64,000 nt of DNA from an uncultured Alphaproteobacteria bacterium. GTDB taxonomy: Bacteria > Pseudomonadota > Alphaproteobacteria > HIMB59 > GCA-002718135. Made by a program: the position numbers and the translations under genes. Numbering within the stretch: position 1 is the stretch's first letter; each line of letters opens with the position of its first letter. This document shows, in pieces, positions 35,871 through 46,400 of this stretch. The stretch is from assembly GCA_902595805.1 (NCBI GenBank), contig CACJRM010000003.1, positions 35,849 to 99,848 of the forward strand. The letters are read 5' to 3'. Under the pieces are notes generated by a model that was not told where the DNA came from, searched no databases, and worked only from the letters and a program-made list of their open reading frames with translations.

Positions 35871-38140
35871 TCTATATTTCCTATAGAGAATAAAAACATT
35901 CTTTTAATATCATAATCTTCTTCCATAATTGGAAAGCCCCAAGTTAAACCAATTGGACCAATTGGAGAATAATATTTAATTCCAAAACCAGCAGATGATC
36001 TCAAACTATTATCGCTGTTTGTTGGAGTTGTTTTATTCTCCCAGATTAAACCATAATCATTAAATAAATTAAGAAATATGGGAAAATTTGAATTATTTGA
36101 TATTTCAAAAGAATAATCAAGTTTGGATGCTATAATATTATTACCTCCGATATATGAAGTTCTCGAATTACGAGGACCAACACCATAAGAATCAAAACCT
36201 CTTAACCACCTACCTCCTAAAGCAAATTTATTATCAGTTAAGATATCATTATTATTTAATGAAAAAATATTTCCAAATTTCGTTTGTATTGAAAATATTT
36301 TAGTTTTTGAAAAATTGTAATATTTTTTTAATGTAATTAAGTTTCTAATATAACCATTAGATGAACTTGTGGGTGTTTCAATAGTATTGTTGAAATTAAA
36401 ATAATTTCCATTATTTTTAACAAATCCTGGATTTAAAGATGAATAAATAAAATTATTTTTCACCAAAAAACTTGCATTTGAACCTGAAGAATCAAGTATA
36501 GATTGGGCAACAGTATTAGAATTAGTAATTTTATAATCTTTTAAAACGTATTCTAGGTCAAAATTATGATAAAAGTTTGAATTAATTTTATATCCAATAC
36601 CAAAACCAGAACTAAAAGAATCAACCTTGTAAGAGCTAGAAGTTGAGAAATCTTTTTGTTTGTAATTAATTTTGTAACTAATATCAGCTTCATTTTCATA
36701 AGAAAGCCTATCTGTAGTTATAATTTTAAGCTCATTATTATCTTCTGAAGTATTTATAAGTGCATCTAAAGATCTTCCTGTGCCGTAAAAATTTCTCTCT
36801 CTTAATCCTGTTACAATTGCAAAACCATCTATGGTTCCAACAGATAGACCAGCATTAAAACTACCAGTTTGCTTTTCTTCAACTTCAATTATTAAATTAT
36901 TTAAATTTTCATCAACTTTTTCTTCTTTTATATTTACTTTTTCAAACAAATTTAATGATTGAAGTTTTTTTCGCAAATTATCTATTTGTATTCTATTGTA
37001 AGAGTCACCTTCAATAATATTTAATTCTCTTCTAATAACGTAATCAAAAGTTCTATTATTACCTACGATATTAATTTGTTTAGTGTATTGAGGTGTTAAT
37101 GGGTGGATTTCAAAAAAAATCTTTACATAATTATTTTCAATTTTGTCAGAAATATTTATTTCAAAAAATTCAACTCCACTTTCAATTATGGTTGTTGATA
37201 TATTATCTTTAAATTCTCTGATTTTTTCCAAAGAAAAGTAATCTTGATTTGATAGAAAATTAATTTTCTTTGATTCTATATTATCAGATATAACTTGATT
37301 TAAAATTCCCTTATCATCAGTAATAAAAATATCAGATAAATAAAAGATATCACCCTCATTAATATTAAAATATAAATTAACTTTATTGTTCTGAAGATAC
37401 TCTATTTTAAAATCAGCATCTGCATTTAGATATCCATTATCTTGATAATAATTTAAAATTTTATATTTATCTCTTTCAACTGTTAGTGGTTTAAAATTAT
37501 TATTTGCAAAAATATTAGTTAAAGATTTTGTTTTAGAAACTATGATATCTCTAAGTTCTTGTGCAGAGACTGCATCGTTACCAGTTATGATAATCTGATT
37601 TATTTTCGTAATTTCACCTTCATTTATATTAAAAGTGATATCTACAGTATTTTGTTCTTGATTGAATTTTTCATAATATTCAATTTTAACATTATTATAA
37701 CCAAAAGATTCATATATTTCTTTAGTTTCTCTTATAAATAAATTTATAGATGTGTTATTAAATTTTGTAAACTCTAGATCATCTACAATTGATAGTAATT
37801 CTTCTTTTTTGAGTCTATCATTATTTTTGAATTTAATTTTATCTATAATAGGATATTCTTTAACTATTATGATGTATTTATTTTCATTAAATTCTATTTC
37901 AACATTAGAAAATAAATCAGAATCATTTAAAGTTTTAATTATTTCATTACTATAGTCTTTATTTGTATCTGTAGGGATCTCACTTAATAATGAAAGAATT
38001 ACATCCGAGTCAGTATATTTATTACCTTGGATAATTATTGATAACTCATTAGAGAATAAATTTTTTGAAAAAAATAAAATAAAAAATAAAATAAATGATA
38101 TATGCTTAAGATATTTCAAGTTTATTTTCAATTTCCTCAT
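35867..38140 (-). CDS. bamA: Outer-membrane protein assembly factor BamA
   Basis: Omp85-family core of the outer-membrane beta-barrel assembly machine. The 757-residue protein has a signal sequence (hydrophobic about 12-30), five POTRA-like repeats (about 32-405, for example GNNRTFDYVIRRELNIIEGD in POTRA5, seen from GNNRTFDY), and a C-terminal 16-strand barrel with the GLRERNFYGTGRS entry and the family's LRGFDSYGVGPR lid-lock-type motif. The ATG at 38140 lies 35 bases inside dxr. TTG codons at 38131 or 38119 are alternatives with less overlap. No rseP gene lies in front of it. Confidence 0.95.
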   Translation of the reverse strand: MRKLKINLKYLKHISFILFFILFFSKNLFSNELSIIIQGNKYTDSDVILSLLSEIPTDTNKDYSNEIIKTLNDSDLFSNVEIEFNENKYIIIVKEYPIIDKIKFKNNDRLKKEELLSIVDDLEFTKFNNTSINLFIRETKEIYESFGYNNVKIEYYEKFNQEQNTVDITFNINEGEITKINQIIITGNDAVSAQELRDIIVSKTKSLTNIFANNNFKPLTVERDKYKILNYYQDNGYLNADADFKIEYLQNNKVNLYFNINEGDIFYLSDIFITDDKGILNQVISDNIESKKINFLSNQDYFSLEKIREFKDNISTTIIESGVEFFEINISDKIENNYVKIFFEIHPLTPQYTKQINIVGNNRTFDYVIRRELNIIEGDSYNRIQIDNLRKKLQSLNLFEKVNIKEEKVDENLNNLIIEVEEKQTGSFNAGLSVGTIDGFAIVTGLRERNFYGTGRSLDALINTSEDNNELKIITTDRLSYENEADISYKINYKQKDFSTSSSYKVDSFSSGFGIGYKINSNFYHNFDLEYVLKDYKITNSNTVAQSILDSSGSNASFLVKNNFIYSSLNPGFVKNNGNYFNFNNTIETPTSSSNGYIRNLITLKKYYNFSKTKIFSIQTKFGNIFSLNNNDILTDNKFALGGRWLRGFDSYGVGPRNSRTSYIGGNNIIASKLDYSFEISNNSNFPIFLNLFNDYGLIWENKTTPTNSDNSLRSSAGFGIKYYSPIGPIGLTWGFPIMEEDYDIKRMFLFSIGNID

Positions 38141-39245
38141 GATATTTAATTATATCTTTAATAGTGTTTACAGGAGAATACAAATTTAAAGATGTTACTT
38201 TTTTAATTATCTTGTAAATATCTGTATATTTTATCTTGCCATTTTTAAATAAATTTACAGCATACTCATTTCCAATATTAAATTTGATTAAATTTTGTGG
38301 TTTATTTTTATCTATTTGTAAAAAAAAATTATATATCGGGAAAATATCTTTTTTTACTTTAAAAAAATTCAAAGAATCATAATTTTTAATTAAAAATTTA
38401 GTATTTTTATTCATTTCAAAAGATTTTTTTTGATATAAAAAATTCATAATTGGTATTTTCATATCATTATTAAATAGATTAAAATGTGATACATAATTAT
38501 TATATTCAATGATAGAATGGACTAATGCTTCTGGATGAATAAGTATATCTATTTTATCAAAAGAGATATCAAACAAATAATGAGCCTCAATTAATTCTAA
38601 ACATTTATTTACTAAAGTTGCGGAATCAATACTGTTTTTATAACCCATTTTCCATTTAGGATGATTAATAGCTTCTGAAAATTTTATATTTTCAAGAGAA
38701 TTATATTTTCTTTTATAGAATGGACCACCAGAAGCAGTAAGGATGATATTATGAATAGACTTATTTTCATATTTATTTTTACTGAAAAAATCAAAAAGTG
38801 AAAAATGTTCACTATCTAATGGAAATATATTGGTTTTTTTAAAATAATTTTTATTTTTAAAAATATGACCTGCAGATACTATTGCCTCCTTACTAACTAT
38901 ACCAAGATTTTTTGTATTAAGAATAATACTTTCTAAAAAATTTAAAGATTTATAACCAGATATTGCTAAGATACTTAGATCTGATTTACTTGACTTTAAA
39001 TAACTTAATAATTCATTAAAATTTAAGATTTTAGTATTATCAATTTTATAGTTAAAGTTTGTAATTTTTTCAGAGTCATACAAAAAAGCGTATTTTGGTT
39101 TATATTTCTTTATTTGTTTTTTTAAGAGTTTTAAATTTGATTTAGCACAAAGCAAATTAATTTTTAAATCTATAAAGTTACTATCAATTAGTTCTAATGT
39201 TTTTTTGCCTATAATTCCTGTACTTCCAAAAATATTTATTTTCAT
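38106..39245 (-). CDS. dxr: 1-deoxy-D-xylulose 5-phosphate reductoisomerase
   Basis: Second step of the MEP isoprenoid pathway. The 379-residue protein has the NADPH motif GSTGIIGKKTLELI (7-20), VSKEAIVSAG, DSEHFSLF (metal-binding acidic residues), TASGGPF and HPKWKMGYKNSIDSATLVNK (seen from HPKWKMG), all at normal spacing. The gene is unusually rich in Lys/Asn/Ile, in line with local AT bias. It overlaps cdsA by 4 bases. Confidence 0.95.
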   Translation of the reverse strand: MKINIFGSTGIIGKKTLELIDSNFIDLKINLLCAKSNLKLLKKQIKKYKPKYAFLYDSEKITNFNYKIDNTKILNFNELLSYLKSSKSDLSILAISGYKSLNFLESIILNTKNLGIVSKEAIVSAGHIFKNKNYFKKTNIFPLDSEHFSLFDFFSKNKYENKSIHNIILTASGGPFYKRKYNSLENIKFSEAINHPKWKMGYKNSIDSATLVNKCLELIEAHYLFDISFDKIDILIHPEALVHSIIEYNNYVSHFNLFNNDMKIPIMNFLYQKKSFEMNKNTKFLIKNYDSLNFFKVKKDIFPIYNFFLQIDKNKPQNLIKFNIGNEYAVNLFKNGKIKYTDIYKIIKKVTSLNLYSPVNTIKDIIKYHEEIENKLEIS

Positions 39246-39865
39246 AGAATAAAATTAATAGATATAGAATAAAAAATAATAGAAAATAAAAAACTATCAA
39301 ATCTATCAAAAACTCCACCATGACCAGGGATAAATTCACTTGAATTTTTTAAATTATTCTTCCTTTTATAATAGGACTCTACGATATCACCAATAAAAGC
39401 AAATAAAATTGTTAATAGTATAAAAGCAATATAACTATAATTTATATTTGTTTTCAAACTGTACAAAAAAAGTAGGCTTAATATTATAGATAATGAAAAA
39501 CCTCCAAGTAAACCCTCTAAAGTTTTATTTGGACTAACATTAATTAATTTATTCCTACCAAATAATTTACCAGTAATATATGAAAATATATCAAATGTAA
39601 TAACTATTAAAATAAATAAATTAAAGATTAAATAATTATCATTATTAAAATCAATTAATAAAAAAAATATAAAAGAAGAAAAGATGTAAAGTAATGGTAT
39701 TACTTTGTAAATTCTGAAGTAAAATAAAACCTCTAAAGCTATTAATATATAAATAAGAAAAATTAAATAAAATACATAAGAAAAATTTATATATAATATA
39801 ACTAAATATGTAATAACAAAAATAATTGAAAACAATAATCTTAATAAAAAATTTTTATAAGCCAT
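39242..39865 (-). CDS. cdsA: Phosphatidate cytidylyltransferase
   Basis: Makes CDP-diacylglycerol from phosphatidate and CTP at the inner membrane. The 207-residue protein has about six hydrophobic segments and the full C-terminal signature, from GDIVESYYKR to PGHGGVFDRFDS (about 157-192). It is shorter than E. coli CdsA (285), with fewer N-terminal helices, as in other compact alphaproteobacteria. It overlaps uppS by 11 bases. Confidence 0.92.
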   Translation of the reverse strand: MAYKNFLLRLLFSIIFVITYLVILYINFSYVFYLIFLIYILIALEVLFYFRIYKVIPLLYIFSSFIFFLLIDFNNDNYLIFNLFILIVITFDIFSYITGKLFGRNKLINVSPNKTLEGLLGGFSLSIILSLLFLYSLKTNINYSYIAFILLTILFAFIGDIVESYYKRKNNLKNSSEFIPGHGGVFDRFDSFLFSIIFYSISINFIL

Positions 39866-40538
39866 ACTTTCTTTGGATTTTAAAAAATTTTTTAATAATA
39901 TTTAAATATTCTTTTTCAGAAAAATCTGGCCATAAAGTTTCTGTAAAAAATAATTCAGTATAAGTTAAGTTATACATAATAAAATTACTCAATCTTTGAT
40001 AGCCTCCCGTTCTGATTAAAATATCTGGATCTGGAATTGATCCTAAATAGAATAGTCGATTTAAAACTTTATCATTTTTGTAATTAATTTTAATATTTTT
40101 TTCATTTATATTTTTTAGAATATTTTTGATTTCGTCTTTAAAACCATAATTAAATGCTATATTCAAATTAATAGATTTATTTTTAGAGGACAATTTTTCA
40201 ATTTTTTCAAAAATTTTAATTATTTTAGTTGGTAAGTTTTCTCTACTACCAAATATTTTAATTTTTACGTCGTTTTCCTTTATAAGTTCATCAAACATTT
40301 TTTCGAAATTCTCATAAATTATTTTATAAATAATATTTATAGATGTTCTATTAAAATTTTCAGAAGATAAAGCAAATATTGTTAAATAACGTAATTTTAA
40401 AGATAGAGAGTATTTAACTAGATTTCTAATATTTTCAAAACCTTTATTGTATCCATGAATATTTGTTTGATTATTATTTTTAGCCCATCTTTTATTACCA
40501 TCTAGTATTAAAGCTATATGGTCTAATTTATTAAACAA
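39855..40538 (-). CDS. uppS: Undecaprenyl diphosphate synthase
   Basis: Cis-prenyltransferase making the C55 lipid carrier for peptidoglycan. The 227-residue protein has ALILDGNKRWA (catalytic D13), ALSSENFNR near 64-72 and the C-terminal RTGGYQRLSNFI and TLWPDFSEKEY motifs. The start is TTG 2 bases after frr ends; there is no better in-frame start. Substrate isopentenyl diphosphate comes from the MEP pathway, of which dxr and ispDF lie in this window. Confidence 0.95.
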   Translation of the reverse strand: MFNKLDHIALILDGNKRWAKNNNQTNIHGYNKGFENIRNLVKYSLSLKLRYLTIFALSSENFNRTSINIIYKIIYENFEKMFDELIKENDVKIKIFGSRENLPTKIIKIFEKIEKLSSKNKSINLNIAFNYGFKDEIKNILKNINEKNIKINYKNDKVLNRLFYLGSIPDPDILIRTGGYQRLSNFIMYNLTYTELFFTETLWPDFSEKEYLNIIKKFFKIQRKYGL

Positions 40539-40540
40539 AC

Positions 40541-41083
40541 CTATACTTTCAAAATATCAATTTTTTTTGTTTCTAATATTTTGTCAATTTTATCTATATG
40601 ATTGTCTGTAATTTTTTGTATTTCATTAATTTTTCTTTTAAGTTCATCTTCTGATAGATTCTCATTCTTTTTTTCATTTTTGGAGTTTTCAATTAAATCT
40701 CTTCGTATATTTCTAACAGTGACTTTTGAATTTTCAGCAAATTCAGATGCTATTTTAATTATCTCTTTCCTTCTTTCTTCACTTAATTTTGGAATTGGAA
40801 GTCTTATTATTTGACCATCTGTTTGAGGATTTATACCAAGATTAGATTCTGTAATTGAATTTTCAATTTGTTTAATTAGAGATGAGTCCCAGATCTGAAT
40901 TGTGATAGTACTAGCATCTTGGACTGAAATGTTTCCAAGTTGATTTAATGGAGTTTTTGCTCCGTACGCATCGACATATATATTATCTAACATTGAAGGA
41001 TTAGCTCGTGAAGTCCTTAATGTATTTAATTCTTTTTCAAAATGTGTAACTGCTGAATTCATTTTATTATCTATATCGTTCAT
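40541..41083 (-). CDS. frr: Ribosome recycling factor
   Basis: Splits post-termination ribosomes with EF-G. The 180-residue protein is a typical three-helix bundle plus small domain: ELNTLRTSRANPSMLD near 18-33, YGAKTPLNQLGNISVQDA, IRLPIPKLSEERRKE. Order pyrH-frr with a 3-base gap is nearly universal in bacteria. Confidence 0.97.
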   Translation of the reverse strand: MNDIDNKMNSAVTHFEKELNTLRTSRANPSMLDNIYVDAYGAKTPLNQLGNISVQDASTITIQIWDSSLIKQIENSITESNLGINPQTDGQIIRLPIPKLSEERRKEIIKIASEFAENSKVTVRNIRRDLIENSKNEKKNENLSEDELKRKINEIQKITDNHIDKIDKILETKKIDILKV

Positions 41084-41086
41084 ATT

Positions 41087-41788
41087 TTAACTTATTTTAC
41101 TATATGATCCTTTTTGATTCAAAACATTAATTAATGAGTTTTTTCTAAAAATATTAGTTATATAAATTGGTATTTTTGTTTCCTTAGCTAAGCTTATTGC
41201 TGTTAAATCCATAACATTCAAATTCTTACTTATAACATCAGAGTATGAAATTTTTTTAATTAATTTTGCGTTTTTATATTTTATAGGATCTTTATTGTAA
41301 ATACCATCAACCTTTGTAGCTTTAATTATTAACTTGCAATCCAATTCAGATGCTCTCAGTGTTGCAGCTGTATCAGTTGAGAAAAAAGGATTCCCCGTTC
41401 CAGCAGCAAAAATTACTATTCTATTTCTTTCTAAATGCCGTATGGCTCTTCTCCTTATGTATGGTTCAGCAATTTGTGACATTGTGATAGCCGATTGAAC
41501 TCTTGTTGGAATATTAATTTTTTCAAGACTGCTCTGTAAAGATAATGCATTCATAACAGTTGCTAACATACCCATATAATCAGATGTAGATCTATCTATT
41601 CCCTCTGATGAGCCCTTAATTCCCCTAAAAATATTTCCTCCTCCAATAATAAGACAAATTTGAAAGTTTTTTTTATAAACATTTTTTATTTCATTTGAAA
41701 TTTTATTTATTGTGGAAACATCTATCCCATAATTTGAAGATCCCATTAATGATTCTCCAGAAATCTTTAAGAGAATTCTATTTTTCAT
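41087..41788 (-). CDS. pyrH: UMP kinase
   Basis: Phosphorylates UMP to UDP, upstream of CTP synthase. The 233-residue amino-acid-kinase-fold protein has [10 protein letters not shown] (7-16), IGGGNIFRG near 48-56, [13 protein letters not shown], and [16 protein letters not shown]. It lies 1 base after tsf and 3 bases before frr. Confidence 0.97.
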   Translation of the reverse strand: MKNRILLKISGESLMGSSNYGIDVSTINKISNEIKNVYKKNFQICLIIGGGNIFRGIKGSSEGIDRSTSDYMGMLATVMNALSLQSSLEKINIPTRVQSAITMSQIAEPYIRRRAIRHLERNRIVIFAAGTGNPFFSTDTAATLRASELDCKLIIKATKVDGIYNKDPIKYKNAKLIKKISYSDVISKNLNVMDLTAISLAKETKIPIYITNIFRKNSLINVLNQKGSYSKIS

Positions 41789-41789
41789 T

Positions 41790-42641
41790 TTATAAAGTTA
41801 TTATCTCAAATGATTTTAATTTAAAGTCTGTTTTTGAATATTCCTCTATAACTTTTTTAATAGTTTTATCTTGATCTAAAATATATGATTGATTTAATAG
41901 AGTTACTTCACTATAGAACTTTTTCATTTTACCTTCTAAAATTTTATTGACTATATTTTCAGGTTTCCCAGAACTTAGAATTAATTCTTTTTGAATGTTT
42001 TCTTCTTTTGTTACAAGAGATTTATCCAAATCATCAGTATCTAAAGACTCTGGTTTCATAGCCGCTATATGCATACATAAGTTTTTTGTTAAAATTTCAA
42101 TTTCATCATCAATTTTATTAGCAGAATATTCAATTAAAGAAATAATTTTACCAATATTATTTCTATAACTATTATGTATATAAAATGCGTAGTTAGAATT
42201 TTTATTTTCCTTAATTACCAAATCATTTAAAATTAAATTTTCTCCAATTTTTGCAATCATAGAATTAAAGTAATCTTGAATTGTTCCATTTTCATATTTT
42301 AAGTCTAAAAAAGTACTTTTATTCATACTGCTATTGTTTTCTAAAATAAATTTACCCAGAGTATCAAGAAAATTTAAAAAGGTATCACTTTTTGCAGCAA
42401 AATCAGTTTCACTATTAACTTTAATCAGTACAGTAATATCTTTATTGGAATAGATACCTACAGCACCTTCATTTGCTACACGATCACTTTTTTTAGATGC
42501 TTTAGCTAAGCCTTTTTTTCTTAGTGACTCGATTGATTTTTCAATATCATTATTATTTGCTTCTAAAGATTTTTTACAATCTAAAAATCCTGCTCCTGTT
42601 TTTTCTCTTAACTCTTTAATTAACTCTGTGATTGATGGCAT
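41790..42641 (-). CDS. tsf: Elongation factor Ts
   Basis: Nucleotide exchange factor for EF-Tu. The 283-residue protein has the N-terminal UBA-like domain with [19 protein letters not shown] (from 10) and the [14 protein letters not shown] motif that contacts EF-Tu. The C-terminal half is divergent and AT-biased but of expected length. Start overlaps the rpsB stop by one base (TAATG). Confidence 0.97.
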   Translation of the reverse strand: MPSITELIKELREKTGAGFLDCKKSLEANNNDIEKSIESLRKKGLAKASKKSDRVANEGAVGIYSNKDITVLIKVNSETDFAAKSDTFLNFLDTLGKFILENNSSMNKSTFLDLKYENGTIQDYFNSMIAKIGENLILNDLVIKENKNSNYAFYIHNSYRNNIGKIISLIEYSANKIDDEIEILTKNLCMHIAAMKPESLDTDDLDKSLVTKEENIQKELILSSGKPENIVNKILEGKMKKFYSEVTLLNQSYILDQDKTIKKVIEEYSKTDFKLKSFEIITL

Positions 42642-43396
42642 TATTTTTCTTCCTTAATTAAATTACTATTAACGTCTTCATGATCTTTATTGGATGAATC
42701 AACTTGAAAGTTTGTTGCATCTTTAATTGTTTCAGAAAAGTAATTTTGAAATAAATTTATTGATCTTAAAGCGTCATCATTGCCAGGAATCACATAATTA
42801 ATGTTATCAGGATCGGCATTCGAATCAACTATTGCGACAACGGGGATATTAAGTTTTGTTGCTTCTTTTACTGCAATTTTATCTTTTATTACATCAAAAA
42901 CTATCAGCAAATCAGGTTTTCCATTTAGTGTTCTAATTCCACCAATATTTAAATCTAATTTTTGTTTTTCTCTAGAAATATCTAGTAATTCTTTTTTAGA
43001 AAGATTTTTTGATTGCTCATTATCTTTTAAAAATATTTCAATTTCCTCCAATCGTTTAATTGAATTTGAAATAGTTTTCCAATTAGTTAGAGTTCCCCCT
43101 AACCATCTTTTATTTACATAAAAATTATTATCTAACGATGCTAAATCTTTGACAACTTCGCTACATTGTTTTTTTGTACCAACAAAAAGTATTTTTCCTG
43201 ATTTGGAAACAGTTTCATGAATTTTAGTCAATGCAGTATTTAATAATTCAAGTGTAATCCTTAAATCAAATATATGTATATTGTTTCTGACACCATAAAT
43301 ATATTCTTTCATTTTTGGGTTCCATCTTCTTACATTATGTCCAAAGTGAACGCCTGCCTCTAAAAGGTCTTCTATTTTAAGTTCTGGTAAATTCAT
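42641..43396 (-). CDS. rpsB: Ribosomal protein S2
   Basis: Small-subunit ribosomal protein. The 251-residue protein begins MNLPELKIEDLLEAG, with GVHFGHNVRRWNPKM, KRWLGGTLTNW and the DPDNINYVIPGNDDA region near 190, all conserved. The start at ATG 43396 is chosen because GGGAGA (43406-43401) lies 4 bases upstream and the family begins here; an ATG eight codons earlier would read through that site. The last 30 residues are a charged, poorly conserved tail. It begins the envelope block. Confidence 0.97.
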   Translation of the reverse strand: MNLPELKIEDLLEAGVHFGHNVRRWNPKMKEYIYGVRNNIHIFDLRITLELLNTALTKIHETVSKSGKILFVGTKKQCSEVVKDLASLDNNFYVNKRWLGGTLTNWKTISNSIKRLEEIEIFLKDNEQSKNLSKKELLDISREKQKLDLNIGGIRTLNGKPDLLIVFDVIKDKIAVKEATKLNIPVVAIVDSNADPDNINYVIPGNDDALRSINLFQNYFSETIKDATNFQVDSSNKDHEDVNSNLIKEEK

Positions 43397-43430
43397 ATTT
43401 TCTCCCGGTTTAACCTCCACAGAAATAAAA

Positions 43431-43449
43431 ACACCGGTTTTTCCTGTGT
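43431..43449 (-). terminator. Hairpin plus T-run between dnaE and rpsB
   Basis: On the minus strand ACACAGG and CCGGTGT pair around a five-A loop (six pairs, one A-G mismatch) and run into TTTTTATTT. This looks like an intrinsic terminator for dnaE. It sits only about 35 bases before the rpsB start and would lie inside an rpsB leader if the TATAAT at 43481-43476 is used, so it may instead be an attenuator or an S2-controlled leader element. Confidence 0.6.
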
Positions 43450-43475
43450 GCTAGATTTAATTCGAGTGTTTTATT

Positions 43476-43481
43476 ATTATA
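43476..43481 (-). promoter_or_regulatory. Candidate -10 element for rpsB
   Basis: A perfect TATAAT on the minus strand just after the dnaE stop. A matching -35 is not clear at 16-18 bases; TTGAAA at 43498-43493 is too near (11 bases). A start around 43469 would give a leader of roughly 70 bases containing the hairpin at 43449-43431. Confidence 0.35.
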
Positions 43482-43494
43482 TTGGTCTTTTTTT

Positions 43495-46400
43495 TCAAGT
43501 TATTTCTAAAGAATAATCTAGAATTTTTGATTTATTTAATTCATCAAGTTTTTTAAACGATTTAATTGAATATTGATTAAAATTAAAATTAACTAACTTA
43601 TAATCAATTGCTATAAATAGATCTATATCAGTATCAAAATTACTATTTTGTTTTCCTTCAAAAATATTATCCTTTAACTGAGGTAAATTTTGAATATTAG
43701 AATAGATATTAAATTTATATTTATTTTGACGAAAAACCTTCTCAAGAGATAGAACTTCCCTAATTATAAAGCGTATATCTGTATTATTTTTTACTATATC
43801 TATAGTAAATATTAATAAATTACCCTCTTTTAATATCGGTCTGTATTTATATAAATTTTCACTAAATATTGTTAACTCAAACTGATAATTAACTTCTGAT
43901 ACAGTAATAAATGCATATTTTTTTCCATCTTTATTGGATCTTTCTTTAATATCTAAAATTGCACCACAAACTTTAATTGAATTTAAATTTATATTTTTTG
44001 AGTAATCTTTTAATGAACTGATATTTTCTAACTCAAAAAACTTCTTTGGATAAAGATTTAGGGGATGGTCTGAAAAATAAAAACCAATGACTTCTAATTC
44101 ATTAGATAATATTTCTGAATTCTTCCACTTTTGATAATTTTGATTAAATAGATTTTTGTCTTCAAAAGAGATTTCATTTTCTTCAAAAAGCATTTCTTGT
44201 TTTATATTTTTTTCACCTCCATATAAGTCAATGAATTTTGATACATTATTAAATAATTTGGATCTGTTAGGCTCAATACTATCAAAAGCTCCCGCTTGAA
44301 TAAGTTTCTCAAGTTGTCTTTTGTTTATAACCTCCTTCGAAACTCTGTTCATAAAATCAATAATACTTTTAAATTTACCATTTTTATTTCTTTCATTGAC
44401 CATGCTAGAAATCGATTTTAAACCGACACCTTTAATTGCTGATAATCCAAATCTTATTGATTTAAAGGTATTATTTATTTCAATCGAAAATAATGCTTCT
44501 GAAAAATTTATATCTGGTTTTAAAAAACTTATATTTAATCTTTCTATCTCTTGTTTAAGTAAAATAATTTTTTCTGTTCTATCTATAGAATAGTTTAGAG
44601 TTGCAGTAAGAAATTCGTGTGGAAAGTTAGCTTTTAAATAAGCAGTTTGATAAGATATCAAAGCATATGCTGCTGCATGACTTTTGTTAAAACCATACCC
44701 TGCAAATTTATCAACTAAATCAAAAATTTTTGAAGCTTCTTTTTTATCAATATTATTTTTAACAGCACCTTCTATAAATCTTGTTTTTTGCATATCCATT
44801 TCTTTTTGAATTTTTTTTCCCATTGCTCTTCTTAGTAAATCTGCTTCACCTAAAGAATAATTTGATAAAACTTGAGCAATCTGCATTACTTGTTCTTGGT
44901 AAACTATAATTCCGTAAGTTTCTTTTAAAACATTTTCTAGCATAGAATGTAGATATTTGATTTCTTCACGACCATGTTTTCTATTACAAAAAGAGGGAAT
45001 ATTATCCATTGGCCCAGGTCTAAACAAAGCAACTACAGCAATTATTTCTTCAAATCTATCTGGTTGTAATTGACGAAGAACACTTCCCATACCATTGCTT
45101 TCCAATTGGAAGATCCCAACTGTGTCACCTTTACTTAATTGATCATATGTTTTTTTATCATCTAGAGGTATGTTATTTATTAAAAAATTCTTATTCTCAT
45201 TAATTATCAATTTTATGCAATCATCAATGATTGATAGTGTGGTTAATCCAAGAAAATCAAATTTTATTAAACCTGCTTCTTCGACGTATTTCATAGAAAA
45301 TTGTGTTGCATTTGTATTGGTATTTTGATCTTTGTATAAAGGAACTACTTTAGATAATTTTTCATGACCAATAACAACTCCTGCAGCATGTGTTGAAGCA
45401 TGTCTGTGAGTTCCTTCAATTTTAAGACTCACATCAATAATATTTGAAATTCTTTCATCACTGCTTATCCTTTCTTGTAAACTTCTCTCAGATTTGATTG
45501 ACTCGCTTAAAGTCAGTGGATTTGATGGGTTAAAAGGTATTAGTTTAGCAAAAGAGTCTACCTCTCCATAAGGTACTTCCAAAACTCTACCAATATCTCT
45601 CACGGCAGCTCTAGATGCAAGTGTTCCAAATGTAATTATATGAGCAACACATTCACTTCCATATTTATTAGTTACGTATTCGATAACTTCATCTCTTCTA
45701 GTTTGACAAAAATCTATATCAAAATCTGGCATTGACACTCTTTCTGGATTTAAGAATCTTTCAAATAATAATTCATATTCTAATGGATCTAAATCTGTTA
45801 TCCCTAGACACCAAGCTACTAAACTGCCAGCACCTGATCCTCTTCCAGGACCAACAGGGATGGATTGCTCTTTAGCCCAATTAACAAAATCTGCTACTAT
45901 TAAAAAATATCCAGCAAACCCCATTCTAATGATGATTTCATTTTCATATTTCAATCTATCTGTGTAAATTTCTATATTCTTAATATTCTTTTCCTTTATT
46001 TTTTTTCCAAGTCCTAATTCTGAGGTTTTTAATAAAAAATCCTCTGCTGATAGATCTAAATCATTTTTAAATTCAGGTAATTGTGGTTTTGTTGATTCAG
46101 GAAAATAATTACAAGATAGAGAAATATGCAAATTATTTTGTATTATCTCAGGAATATCTTCAAAATTTGCGTACATTTCTGCATTAGACTTAAAATAAAT
46201 ATTTTCATTTGAGATATTTCTTTGAGAATTATTAATTGTAGATTTTTGAGCAATGCAAAGTAATGCATCATGAGCTGAATAATCATCTTTATTAGCGTAC
46301 TTTATATTATTTGAACCAATAAGGGGTATGTCAAATTCTTTAGATAAATTAATAAATTCTTTTTCAAAAACATCGATATTTTGATCATTTATTCTTTGAA

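Noticed and set aside
43397..43420. Longer rpsB start (MEVKPGEN)
   Set aside because: The extra codons contain the GGGAGA ribosome-binding site; S2 proteins begin near MNLPELKIEDLLEAG.
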